Below, in pieces: positions 9,000-17,891 of a DNA stretch of 64,000 bases. Under the pieces are notes generated by a model. It was not told the origin of the DNA. It was given only the letters and a program-made list of their open reading frames with translations, and searched no databases. The translations under genes and the position numbers were made by a program. Position 1 is the first letter of the stretch. Each line of letters starts with the position of its first letter. Source of the stretch: CAWDDG01 sp963801065 (lineage in GTDB: Bacteria; Actinomycetota; Actinomycetes; Jiangellales; Jiangellaceae); the NCBI GenBank assembly GCA_963801065.1, contig CAWDDG010000008.1:1-64000 (forward strand), written 5' to 3'.

Positions 9000-9196
9000 A
9001 GCTTCGCGCGTTCCTCCTTGTCAGCCAAGCCAGCGAGCGACCCAGCCGTCAAACGCTGGATCTCCCGCCGTCGTGCGGCGGCGGCGGCGGCGTCTCGCAA
9101 CGCCTGCCCCACGGTGTCCTTGATGGTGCGGGTCGCCAGAGCTTCCTGAGCGGCTTGCAGATCAGAGTCGTCGATGTCGACAAGGCGCTTCGTCAT
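8990..9196 (-). CDS. vapB: Antitoxin VapB
   Basis: This 68-residue antitoxin starts MTKRLVDIDDSDLQAAQEAL. The N-terminal strand-helix resembles the ribbon-helix-helix DNA-binding fold of VapB antitoxins, followed by TIKDTVGQALRDAA and a charged C-terminal tail that would wrap the toxin. The ATG at 9196 is chosen because GGGAGGTGG lies just upstream; a longer reading to 9277 would run across the promoter and operator. It overlaps vapC. Confidence 0.88.
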   Translation of the reverse strand: MTKRLVDIDDSDLQAAQEALATRTIKDTVGQALRDAAAAAARRREIQRLTAGSLAGLADKEERAKLWP

Positions 9197-9217
9197 GGGT
9201 GACCACCTCCCGAAGGC

Positions 9218-9250
9218 AAGTATATCCAGCGACTGGCCATCGGGATATAC
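9218..9250 (-). promoter_or_regulatory. vapBC promoter and autoregulatory operator
   Basis: A perfect 8-bp inverted repeat, GTATATCC (9220-9227) and GGATATAC (9243-9250), is separated by 15 bases. The promoter-proximal arm overlaps a minus-strand -10 box, TATACT (9218-9223), about 22 bases before the vapB ATG. VapB binding there would block RNA polymerase, as expected for autorepression of this family. Confidence 0.7.
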
Positions 9251-9481
9251 GCGGCGATCCGACGCCTCGGCGGGCACCTGCTCTACGACGAGCTGGACGC
9301 CGTCGCCACCACCTCGACGAAGCGATCAAGAAGATTGGTGCAAACGGCTTGCGGACCGCGACCAAGCTGTCGAGTTGAAGATCGCTCCACAGGGCCGTTG
9401 ACCTGCGGAAATTGTGACTTGCTCCCGGTAGCTTGCTCCCGGCATGGTAGCGGGGGCGGAGGCGGCGCAGGCGGCGGAATT

Positions 9482-9542
9482 GAACCTGCGACACACGTAT
9501 GGGATTGGTGCGCTCCACGGCGTCATGGCCCCCACCGGCGCA
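9482..9542. repeat. Degraded attachment-site repeat (tRNA-Arg fragment plus arm)
   Basis: The stretch begins GAACCTGCGACACACG, the same as part of the T-arm/variable region of tRNA-Arg(CCT) at 27.3 kb (minus orientation), and continues into GGTGCGCTCCACGGCGTCATG. The same continuation follows the better att copy at 11301-11362. It is probably an older att junction. The surrounding 9251-9843 has no recognisable gene. Confidence 0.6.
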
Positions 9543-9843
9543 CTTTTGGCCCTGCTGGGCACCCCTGCGGCGAAGACGACGACAACACGTATGCGTCCCG
9601 TAGTGCATTGAACGCACGTTTGCCCTGGTCAGACGGTGCCCCTGATCGGACAGCTTTCGAACCGCCAATTCGGAGGGAGACTGGACGATCTGCTCGCAAA
9701 GGTTGGGTCCTCGCAGCATGAGGACTTTGGTAGTGGGGCTAATGGCGAGCCTCGGACGTGTCGCTGCGCGTGCGGCCAGATGGTGACCGGTAGCCGCAAG
9801 TTCGTCAACCAAGATGTTGTCAGCGGTTCGATTCGCATCGCAT

Positions 9844-10662
9844 TCACGCCCGGCGGATGCGATCGTGGATCATATGGCGGGGCGCATGCTCGGCCCCCGG
9901 GTAGACAATGAGGACGGGAAGACCGTCGGGATCCCGGCCCTCCAGCAACGTGATGCCGTCGCTTGTTTCGCGACCCACGTAGGCGCCGCGTTCCTTGAGC
10001 AACTCGCTGCACCGGTCCAGGTCGTTGGCGTCACCTGCGGTCCATGCGACCCACTGCACGCCGAACCCGTCCCGGGGCATCGAGCGGTCCCCGGTTTGGC
10101 GGAGGTAGAGCTGGGATCCGTTCGGTCCGGTAAGCAAGGCGGCGTCGGCGTCGCCGACGGTGATCGGGTATCGCAGCAGCGGCTGGTAGAAGCTCAGCGA
10201 TCGGGCCAGGTCGGAAACGAACACCACTGCGCCGGCCAGCCGGACGCTGTGCACGACAGCCTCCATGAGATCGCTGATAGCGACGATGCCCACCAGCCGA
10301 CCATCCGAGACGACAGGCAGATGCCGCTTGCCCGTTGCCACCATGATCTGCAGCGCCTCCATCACCACTGTGTCGCGGTTAACGGTCGGCAGTTCGTGGT
10401 TCATCCAGTCCGAGATGCGTTCCCGTCCTGTATCCGCGCCATGGGCGACGGCGCGCAGAAGGTCGGCCTCCGTGATCAGCGCGATCGGCCGGTGGGCGTC
10501 GTCGACAACAACCAGCGCGCTCTGGTCTGCGTGGTACATCAGGTACGCGGCGGCGGCAAGGTGCCCCTGAGTTTCGACCGTGGTCGCGGCCGGGCGCATG
10601 ACGTCGGCAACGATGTATGCCGCGGGCCGCTGCCCCGCAGATTCCGATGCTGGAGGCTTCAT
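9844..10662 (-). CDS. CBS-domain pair fused to a glyoxalase/VOC domain
   Basis: The N-terminal half (about residues 15-140) has two CBS repeats: VADVMRPAATTVE with LVVVDDAHRPIALITEADLL, and ISDWMNHELPTVNRD with HLPVVSDGRLVGIVAISDLM. The C-terminal half (about 145-270) is a VOC domain: VFVSDLARSLSFYQPLLRYP, then GSQLYLRQTG and LLEGRDPDGLPVLIVYPG. CBS pairs bind adenosyl ligands, so the fused VOC domain may be gated by nucleotide level; this is inference. ATG 10662 is preferred because GAGGGA lies just upstream. It is a single-gene unit between two att-like repeats. Confidence 0.85.
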   Translation of the reverse strand: MKPPASESAGQRPAAYIVADVMRPAATTVETQGHLAAAAYLMYHADQSALVVVDDAHRPIALITEADLLRAVAHGADTGRERISDWMNHELPTVNRDTVVMEALQIMVATGKRHLPVVSDGRLVGIVAISDLMEAVVHSVRLAGAVVFVSDLARSLSFYQPLLRYPITVGDADAALLTGPNGSQLYLRQTGDRSMPRDGFGVQWVAWTAGDANDLDRCSELLKERGAYVGRETSDGITLLEGRDPDGLPVLIVYPGAEHAPRHMIHDRIRRA

Positions 10663-11048
10663 GATTCCCTCTTGAGTCGGTGCCCGAGGTGCAACAGCCG
10701 CGATTTCCGGCAGGATGCTGTTCCTCCCCCAGTATGGAGGTTCGACGTACGGTTTCGCGGGAAGCATCAGGCCGACTGGTTGGCGGGGTGGCGTCTGTGG
10801 CGCATCCCGGGCCGTGGGCCACGGACGCCACGAGCAGGCGGAGGGCGGCCGTGAAGCGGATAGAGCGTGCGCTGCGGACCGTCCGACCGGTCAAGCAACG
10901 CTACAGCCTGCTCGCCCGGCTGCGGGCCGGAGGGGTCGCCCATCTGGGCGACCGGCACTAATTACTTGCCCCTGAAGAAGTCGGTTGCCGGTGAGGGATG
11001 ACCGCGGGCGGTGAGGCGGGAGCGGCGGGAGGCTCCGGTCTGGTCGGT

Positions 11049-11230
11049 TCAGGTGGTCAGTGCGCTGATCTTGACCAGGTTGTGGGCGAAGACTCCGTGT
11101 CCGCACCAGATCCGGGCTCCGTGGATGCCGTCGAGCTGGCTGCGGTCCCATCCGTATCCACGCTTGAGTGTGCTGATGCGGCCTTCGGATCCGGTGCGCC
11201 ACTTGACCAGACGACTCGCACCACGTGTGA
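11049..11230 (-). pseudogene. Insertion-sequence transposase, C-terminal scrap
   Basis: About 55 codons read VKWRTGSEGRISTLKRGYGW, then GIHGARIWCGHGVFAHNLVK, which is the end of a DDE transposase (the conserved glutamate lies in GSEGRIS). The start of the gene is missing; the frame runs into the tRNA-derived att repeat at 11270. The IS family was not determined. The neighbouring 10663-11048 shows no gene. Confidence 0.65.
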
Positions 11231-11269
11231 ATTCACGAGCGGTTACGATGATCTTCGTGCACGCATATG

Positions 11270-11362
11270 TGCTGGTCAGAGGGTGCCCCCGGCAGGATTC
11301 GAACCTGCGACACACGGTTTAGGAAGGGTGCGCTCCACGGCGTCATGAATCTCACCAGCGCA
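11270..11362. repeat. Left attachment site: direct repeat of tRNA-Arg 3' part
   Basis: Bases 11270-11325 repeat the tRNA-Arg(CCT) region at 27274-27331 almost exactly (CTGGTCAGAG, then GGTGCCCCCGGCAGGATTCG and on to TTTAGGAA), with one base missing in the leader. Homology to the tRNA stops at the anticodon loop, as expected for a tyrosine-integrase crossover site. The following bases to 11362 are shared instead with the older copy at 9482-9542. This marks the left end of the 16-kb island. Confidence 0.8.
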
Positions 11363-11884
11363 CTGCAGCAACGCGGTACGCCCCTTTGGTCGCCTGGAGT
11401 CCGTCGGTTCGACGGGATTTCATTCCCAAGATGTTCACGGGGACGGTTGAGCAGGGCTGGTTCTCGCCCTGGTCTACGGAAGCAGCGTCAGGGCAGGCAT
11501 GTGTGCGGGCTTATGCGTGGAAGTGACGGTGATCGAGGTGGCGACGCTTGACGCCTTGACGCGTTCGGCTATGGCGATTACCGAGGCGTCGGTGATGCGA
11601 GCGGGAAGCCTGATACCGGCGCATCAGCTCAACGACTCTGACCATGTTCGTCATCGTCGAGGTTCTTCTGGATGAGGTCGCCGCCTGCGACTGCCTCGAC
11701 GAGGTTGCCTCGGTCTCGGCGCCGAGGTCTTCTGGATGAGACGATGCTCAGGATCGCTAGACCTGACCGTTAATGGCCGTGCCGATCGGGTTGGTGCGAT
11801 TTGTCGCCATTGATGATCACCTTGCCTGTGGCTGCAGCGCTAGCGGAGTGCTGACATCGGCGGATCATGGCTGGATGAGGAAGG
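11363..11884. other. Non-coding island leader upstream of the STAND gene
   Basis: No recognisable gene lies in these 522 bases. A short direct repeat (CTTCTGGATGAG after GAGGT or GAGGTT) occurs near 11673 and 11727. The stretch before the large gene is less GC-rich than the flanks and must contain its promoter, but no convincing -35/-10 pair could be assigned. Confidence 0.35.
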
Positions 11885-14800
11885 ATGCCCCTTACAGGTG
11901 GTGCGGCGGACAAGGCCGGCAATAGTTACGAACGCCGGCTAACAATCCGCGTACTCCTTGATTTGCTGGACGGTGAGGCTGAGTCGATTCGCATCGAGGT
12001 CCCTGGCGAGGAGGGGGCTGGGGCCGAGTTCGAGGTCATCGCGGGCGGCGTTCCTACCTGGTGCCAGGCTAAGCGGCAGCGGGACGCTGGACCGTGGACG
12101 ATTGCAAACCTGGATAGCGAAGGTGTGCTTGCTCCGTGGTTGCCGAAGATCCAGGCTGGTGGGCGGATCGAGTTTGTGTCCAGTACTGGTGCTCAGGAGC
12201 TGCGTGAGCTGGTTGAGCGTGCATCAGGTGCCGAGTCGTGGTCCGAGTTCAGGGGCGAGTTCCTAACCGGAACACAGCGCGCCCGTTTTCAGCGGTTACG
12301 AAGCGCGTGGGGTGACCCGCCCGAGGAGACCGTGTACGAGGCTCTCGGGAGTATCGAGGTAGTCCTGATCGACGACGCTAGGCTTGACGATCTCTTGGTG
12401 GCTCGTCTCGCCTCACTTGTCACGGGCCTCCCGGCAACGGCCGTCGCGGTTCTTGGGCAGCTTGCTGACGACTCCGTTCATGTCCGCTTGACCGCTGCCG
12501 ACGTGTGGCAAGCGCTCGAGAAGCACGGGATCGCGCCGCGGAATCTCTCGGCCGATGGGGCAGTCGTCGAGAGTCTGCGGGAGACCGTCGATCGTTACTT
12601 GGGTCGGTTGCAGCGGCTGTACATCGGTGGGCACGAGCTGCCTCGCTCAGAGGCTGACAAGGCCTTCGCCGGCCTGGTTGAGGGTAGGCGTGTCCTGGTT
12701 GCCGGTGCTGCCGGCATGGGCAAGAGCGTTATCGTCGGCCAGGTCACTGAGCTGGCGCGCCAAGCTGGCTGGACGGTCCTTGCGCTCCCCGCTGACCGGC
12801 TACCTGACGCTGGCACTGCCCAGGCTCTCGGGGCTGCCATTGGCCTTCCCGGTTCCCCGCCGATCGTGTTGGCTGGGGCCGCGGGTGGAGGCGACTGCCT
12901 GCTCGTCATCGACCAGCTCGACGCGGTGAGCGTGGCATCTGGCCGACACGTGGAACGGTTGGCCATCATCGAAGACGTCCTGGCCGATGCCGCTGCCCTT
13001 CCCAAGCTGCGCGTTCTGCTCGCGTGCCGACAGTTTGATCTCGACAATGACCGGCGGCTGCGAGTCGTCGCTACCGAGGACGACACGGCGGTCATCTCTG
13101 TCAGCCCACTTGAGCGCGCGGCCGTCCTAGGGATGCTCGTGGATGCGGGCCTGTCCACAAGTTTGCAAGCTGGGCTTGTTGACCTTCTGACCGTTCCGCA
13201 GCATCTGGCCATCTACGTCGACCTCGCAGCTGGGTCGGGCGCCGACCCATCGGATGTGCGAAGCCTGACGGACCTGTACGACCGGTACTGGCAGGGCAAG
13301 CGGCAGGCGTGCCGCGCGTTGCGTGGTGGGGCCGACGAGTGGGTAGAAGTGATCGACCGGCTAGTCGACTACATGAGCGTTAACCAGGCCCTCACGGTGC
13401 CAGCTGCGGTACTTGATGACTTGGCCGATCAGGTCAGGGTGATGGCGTCGGAGAACGTCCTCATCGTTGACGATCACGTGGTCTCGTTCTTCCACGAGAC
13501 GTTTTTTGACTACTGCTACGCGCGCCGGTTCGTCTCAGCGGGGCAGAGCCTGCGCGAGCTGCTTCGCGCCGGAGAACAGGATCTGTTCCGCCGAGCCCAG
13601 GTTCGCCAGGTCCTCACCTACGAGCGCGCTACGGCGTTCGACCGGTACGAGTCCGATCTCGGCTGGCTTCTCAGCTCGGACGAGGTGCGCATGCACATCA
13701 AGGCGCTCGTCGTTGCGTCCATGCAGACGATCACCGATCCTAAGGCTGCGGAGTGGACGATCCTGGCACCCGTCGCTGCCGATGCTGACAACCCGCTCCG
13801 TGATCGGCTGTGGCAAACCCTACGGCGCAACCCAGCCTGGTACCCGGTCCTCCAAGACAACGGCGCATGGTCGGAATGGCTCAGCGATCAAGAAGCCGCC
13901 ACCGTTGACCGCGCCCTGTGGTTGCTGTCGGGCATGACCCGTGAGCACGGTGACGAGGCCGCCGGTCTTCTTCGTTCTTTGCCGCGCGACGAGCTGTGGC
14001 CTGGTCGGCTGCGGGGGTTCGTTTTCAGGGCCGATATGACCGCGAGTCGGCAGCTCTGCGAGCTAATCCTCCAGGGGATCAACGATGGACACTTTGACGG
14101 CGATCATCGAGATGACCTGTGGTTTACGACGCAACGACTCGTCGACAGTCGGCCAGAGTGCGCGGTCGAAGTCATTGCCGCGCTGTTCGCTCGTACCTTC
14201 GCGGGCAATGTGGACAACCCGTTCGAAGGCATCGGCCCTCTGGCGACCAGTCGGGACACGATGGCCGGCGACACAGTCCGGGCGGCTGCACTGGCAGCTC
14301 CGCGGGCCTTCGTCGAGCACCTGCTTCAACCGCTGTTGGAGGTGGCGAAGCGGAACGCACGTCCCAATCCGCAACGACACGATGTCCTCCGCGACGCGGT
14401 ATGGGGATACCGGATCTATCGGAACCGCACGTCCCTCGCAGACGATTTCTTCGAGGGCATGGACGACGCTCTTCGAGCGGTCGCACGGTCTGACCCCGAC
14501 GTCGCCGAGGTGGCGTTCGCACGCCTGCGGGAAGATCGACATGAGGCTGCGTGGTTCGTGCTCGCCCGCGGCTACGCCGCCAAACCCGATCGGTTCGGCG
14601 ATGCCGCCGCGAGCTGGCTGGCAGACATACCGGGTGCGTTGCACCTTGGCTACAGCGACGCGGAGCACTGGGTGAGCCGTGAACTCATCGCCGCGATAAG
14701 CCCAACCTGTGGTGCGACGCAGCTGGATCGGCTGGTCGACGCCGTGATCGGGTTCACAACACCCTACGAACGAACGTATGACGGCCTGAAGTCTCGCGGA

Positions 14801-16327
14801 TACGGCGAACTGTGCCTGCTCAACGCCATCGACCCTGCTCGCCGACCTGAACGGGCGGAACGACGACTGGCCGAGCTACGGCGGAAGTTTCTCCGCGATG
14901 ACGGGCAACCTCCCCGAGGATTCCAGGGCGGCGTCGTGCCGCCGCCGATTCCGGAGGATCGGGCACGGAAGATGTCTGACGACCAGTGGTTGCGCGCGAT
15001 GGTCCGTCACGGTGAGTCCGGTCCGCGGTTTGATCGCGAAGGCAAGTTCGTAGGCGATGCTGGAACCCAGGCCCAGGTGTTAGAGGAGGTGACGCGCGAG
15101 TCACCGGAGAGGTTCGCCAGGCTGCTCCTACGCATTCCCGATGACGTCGCGAGATCGTACGTGGGAGCGATCCTGCGAGGTCTCAAGGGCGCCCACCTCG
15201 AGCCCGTGTTGTTGCTCGATGTGTGCCGATATGCCGGGCAGATCCGAGGAGGTGAGATAAGCGGCTACGTCGCCGAGCTCATCCAGGCAGATGCTGCGAT
15301 GACACTGCCCGACGATCTCCTCGACGTGATCATCAGCATTGCTACTGCGCGGCCGGACTCAACGGGAGACGCTGATCAGTTGGCGACTGACGGGGACGGC
15401 GTGGAGGCTGCCCGCGGTGCGGCCGCGCTGGCCGTGGGGGCACTCGTCGGCCTGCACCATGACCGGCTTCCTCGGTTCCAGGAGACCCTGGAACGCCTGT
15501 CCACCGACGAGGCAGTGTCAGTGCGCCAGATGACCATTGCAGCGCTGACGACCATCCTCTACGTCGACGCGGATGTAGCCCTCGACCTGTTCCGCCGCTC
15601 GGTGGCCGACGCCGCCGACGATCTGTTCGCCAGCCAGTACGTTGAGCACTTCCTCAACCACGCCATCCGACGAGGCCACTATCCCGAGATCGCCGATGTC
15701 CTCACGCAGATGATGGTCAGCGATGTCGAGAAGGTACGCCTTGCCGCAGTCCGACAGCTGACCGTCGCCGCCTACCACCACCCTGAGCTCGACTCGCAAG
15801 TCGACGTGGCGATCGCCAGCCACGAAGCGATGCGGACTGAAATGATCAAGGTCGTAGCGGACAACGTGACCGTGCCGAACCGACGAGATCGAGTATTCGA
15901 TCTCCTGAGTCGTGCCTTCGCTGACCCAGCCCCGAATGTCCGATCGGCCGCGGTCACCTGCTTCTACGGCCTCGAGAAGGAACCCCTCGCCGACTACGTG
16001 GCCCTGCTTGAGGCCTTCATGTCCAGCCCCGCGCTAGACGACGATGCGGCGAGCACGGTTCTCCACATGCTCCTCTCAGCACGACAGCCTCTTCCACCTG
16101 TGGTCCTTGACCTGTGCGATGAGATCGTGGCGAAGCATGGCGCGGCACTCGGCGACATCACCACCGCAAGCGCCGCTGCCGGACGATACGTTGCCCAGCT
16201 TGCAGTGCGGCTGCATGCCCAGCAGTCCAACATTGAGATGCGGCGTCGTTGCCTGGACCTCATCGACCAGCTCGTAACAGCTGGCGTCGAAGGCATCGAC
16301 GCCGACCTAGCCGAGATCGAGCGATAG
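11885..16327 (+). CDS. Nuclease-STAND ATPase-helical repeat protein, candidate anti-phage sensor
   Basis: This single polypeptide has 1480 residues. The N-terminal domain (1-170) has the layout of a PD-(D/E)XK nuclease: GNSYERRLTIRVLLDLLDGE, then AEFEV (E48/E50) and WCQAKRQ (Q61, K63). A P-loop NTPase follows, with Walker A GAAGMGKS (274-281), Walker B CLLVIDQLD (D343, D346), a STAND-type arginine in ACRQFDLD, TVPQHLAIY, and HETFFDYCYARRF near 540. The remaining ~900 residues are helix-rich with HEAT/TPR-like character. Nuclease-STAND-repeat proteins are the architecture of Avs-type defence sensors, where the repeats bind a phage protein and the ATPase oligomerises to activate the nuclease. 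Here it stands alone near the left att site of a tRNA island. GAGG precedes the ATG. The defence role is inference. Confidence 0.8.
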   Translation: MPLTGGAADKAGNSYERRLTIRVLLDLLDGEAESIRIEVPGEEGAGAEFEVIAGGVPTWCQAKRQRDAGPWTIANLDSEGVLAPWLPKIQAGGRIEFVSSTGAQELRELVERASGAESWSEFRGEFLTGTQRARFQRLRSAWGDPPEETVYEALGSIEVVLIDDARLDDLLVARLASLVTGLPATAVAVLGQLADDSVHVRLTAADVWQALEKHGIAPRNLSADGAVVESLRETVDRYLGRLQRLYIGGHELPRSEADKAFAGLVEGRRVLVAGAAGMGKSVIVGQVTELARQAGWTVLALPADRLPDAGTAQALGAAIGLPGSPPIVLAGAAGGGDCLLVIDQLDAVSVASGRHVERLAIIEDVLADAAALPKLRVLLACRQFDLDNDRRLRVVATEDDTAVISVSPLERAAVLGMLVDAGLSTSLQAGLVDLLTVPQHLAIYVDLAAGSGADPSDVRSLTDLYDRYWQGKRQACRALRGGADEWVEVIDRLVDYMSVNQALTVPAAVLDDLADQVRVMASENVLIVDDHVVSFFHETFFDYCYARRFVSAGQSLRELLRAGEQDLFRRAQVRQVLTYERATAFDRYESDLGWLLSSDEVRMHIKALVVASMQTITDPKAAEWTILAPVAADADNPLRDRLWQTLRRNPAWYPVLQDNGAWSEWLSDQEAATVDRALWLLSGMTREHGDEAAGLLRSLPRDELWPGRLRGFVFRADMTASRQLCELILQGINDGHFDGDHRDDLWFTTQRLVDSRPECAVEVIAALFARTFAGNVDNPFEGIGPLATSRDTMAGDTVRAAALAAPRAFVEHLLQPLLEVAKRNARPNPQRHDVLRDAVWGYRIYRNRTSLADDFFEGMDDALRAVARSDPDVAEVAFARLREDRHEAAWFVLARGYAAKPDRFGDAAASWLADIPGALHLGYSDAEHWVSRELIAAISPTCGATQLDRLVDAVIGFTTPYERTYDGLKSRGYGELCLLNAIDPARRPERAERRLAELRRKFLRDDGQPPRGFQGGVVPPPIPEDRARKMSDDQWLRAMVRHGESGPRFDREGKFVGDAGTQAQVLEEVTRESPERFARLLLRIPDDVARSYVGAILRGLKGAHLEPVLLLDVCRYAGQIRGGEISGYVAELIQADAAMTLPDDLLDVIISIATARPDSTGDADQLATDGDGVEAARGAAALAVGALVGLHHDRLPRFQETLERLSTDEAVSVRQMTIAALTTILYVDADVALDLFRRSVADAADDLFASQYVEHFLNHAIRRGHYPEIADVLTQMMVSDVEKVRLAAVRQLTVAAYHHPELDSQVDVAIASHEAMRTEMIKVVADNVTVPNRRDRVFDLLSRAFADPAPNVRSAAVTCFYGLEKEPLADYVALLEAFMSSPALDDDAASTVLHMLLSARQPLPPVVLDLCDEIVAKHGAALGDITTASAAAGRYVAQLAVRLHAQQSNIEMRRRCLDLIDQLVTAGVEGIDADLAEIER

Positions 16328-17246
16328 CACGTCCAGCCGCCGCAATGGGCGGTCCGAACCCATCGGATGCCTGGGCCCTACGCAGGACGTCATGACACGT
16401 TGGAGGTCAGAGCAACCCGCGCATGTCCCTGCTCCACGCCATGGGCGACGCGACTCCAGCGAGCAGGCCAAATACGGCGTTGGCGAAATGCGTGATCACC
16501 AGGGCACCCTTCCGGAGGAGCCCTACTCACGTAAGGGGGGCGACCGGCGCAACTTCGCCGCGCATGTCGGAGACTCCAGGGCCACACATGACCTCGTTCC
16601 CCCAAGCGCCAGCCGGCACCGGGAGTTGCACCGAAGGCGAGCACGACTGAAACGGCTACGACGGCCAATGCCAGAGGTGTCTGGGTCAAGTCGTCGCGCG
16701 GGGTCGTCGTCGGCCAAGCGACTGCGGCGTTGGATGCAAGACACGGCGTGCCGCGGGGAGCACAAGGATGTGTCGAGGGTCGAGCATGTAGGTCACGGTG
16801 GCGTGTCAGGCTGGGCGAAGCGGGTCCGTGGTTGGGGTGGGCGGCGGGAATGGCTCTCCACCTGACCGACGACCCGCAGCTTTGCTGGTCGCCGCTGGTG
16901 TGGTCACTGTCGATGGGGCCCGATTGCGCGGGTTCGCTGGGTGGCTTCTGCTTCGCCGCACCAGTGAGGAGCCGAGCAATCGCGGTGTGTTCCAAGGCGC
17001 GACCGCGTACCTCGCGCTGATGGGTCTTGCTCGTGCTGGTTGTCGCGTCCGTCGCGCTGTGGCGACAGAAAAGCTGGGCCTTCGGTGCCGGCGTCTTCCT
17101 TCAGCTGCTCGGGCTCGGCATGACTTACCAGATGGCCAGCGGATTCTGGGCCTGGCGCCATGCTGCTTGGACTGGCCAGATGTGGCGGCGCTGCTTGCGC
17201 TTGTTCTCGGCCCCAGCTCGGGGTGGCGCTGGGCCGGTCTTGAGAC
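16328..17246. other. Gene-poor stretch with membrane-protein scraps
   Basis: No intact gene is supported. The minus strand near 16420-16510 reads HFANAVFGLLAGVASPMAW, and 16640-16700 holds a hydrophobic LALAVVAVSVVLAFG, both in fragments. The plus strand at 17027-17200 encodes VLVVASVALWRQKSWAFGAG followed by FLQLLGLGMTYQMASG, which resembles one half of a small four-helix actinobacterial membrane protein, but its ends are out of frame. These look like decayed genes. Confidence 0.4.
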
Positions 17247-17891
17247 TCAGCTGCGGAGCAACGTGAGCACTGCCAGCACGCGACGGTTAACATCCCGGGA
17301 CGGCTCGAGGCCGAGCTTGCGGAACACCTGCGCGCAGACCGTTTCGACGGTGCGTTCGCTAACGACGAGTTCGCTGGCGATGCCGGCGTTCGATCGCCCT
17401 TCGGCCATCAAGGCGAGGATCTCTCGCTCGCGCGGCGTGAGGTGGCTAAGCGGGGAGTTCGGACGCCGACGTTGCATGAGGCGGGACACGATGGTCGGGT
17501 CGATGACGCATTCACCCTCGGTCACCCGGCGCAGGGCATCGATGAGGACGGCGATGTCGGAGACCCGCTCCTTGAGCAGGTAACCGAGCCCGCCGGGCTG
17601 GTCGGCAAGCAGCCGCTGGGCGTAGCGCGCCTCGAGGTATTGGCTGAGCACGACGACGGCCGTCGTCGGATAGCGCTCCCGGATGCGGCGGGCCGCGACC
17701 AAACCCTCGTCGGTGTGGGTCGGCGGCATCCGGATGTCGACGATCGCGACATCCGGATCTTCCAGGGCGACCAGGCGCAGGAGCGCATCGGCGTCGGCAG
17801 CTTCCCCGACTACGTCGACCCCAGCATCGGTGAGCAGTCGGGCGAGCCCCGACCGGACCAGCATGACGTCATCGGCAACTACGACCCGCAT
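17247..17891 (-). CDS. NarL/LuxR-type response regulator
   Basis: This is the DNA-binding partner of the adjacent kinase. The receiver domain (1-120) has the acidic pocket in VVVADD, the phospho-acceptor aspartate in VAIVDIRMP (D52 region), the conserved serine in VVVLSQYLE and the lysine in YLLKERV. The LuxR-type HTH (about 148-205) reads LTPREREILALMAEGRSN, then VVSERTVETVCAQVFRKLGL. Length is normal. Its start overlaps the end of the kinase gene by 13 bases. It is the only intact regulator among several kinase genes in this island and is therefore the best candidate to bind the repeated promoter boxes at 19.7, 20.5 and 21.0 kb. Confidence 0.92.
   Translation of the reverse strand: MRVVVADDVMLVRSGLARLLTDAGVDVVGEAADADALLRLVALEDPDVAIVDIRMPPTHTDEGLVAARRIRERYPTTAVVVLSQYLEARYAQRLLADQPGGLGYLLKERVSDIAVLIDALRRVTEGECVIDPTIVSRLMQRRRPNSPLSHLTPREREILALMAEGRSNAGIASELVVSERTVETVCAQVFRKLGLEPSRDVNRRVLAVLTLLRS

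Noticed and set aside
16390..16995. Long minus-strand open frame downstream of the STAND gene as a partner gene
   Set aside because: Arginine/serine/proline-rich translation without domains or a ribosome site, typical of chance frames at high GC. The hydrophobic pieces lie in different frames.
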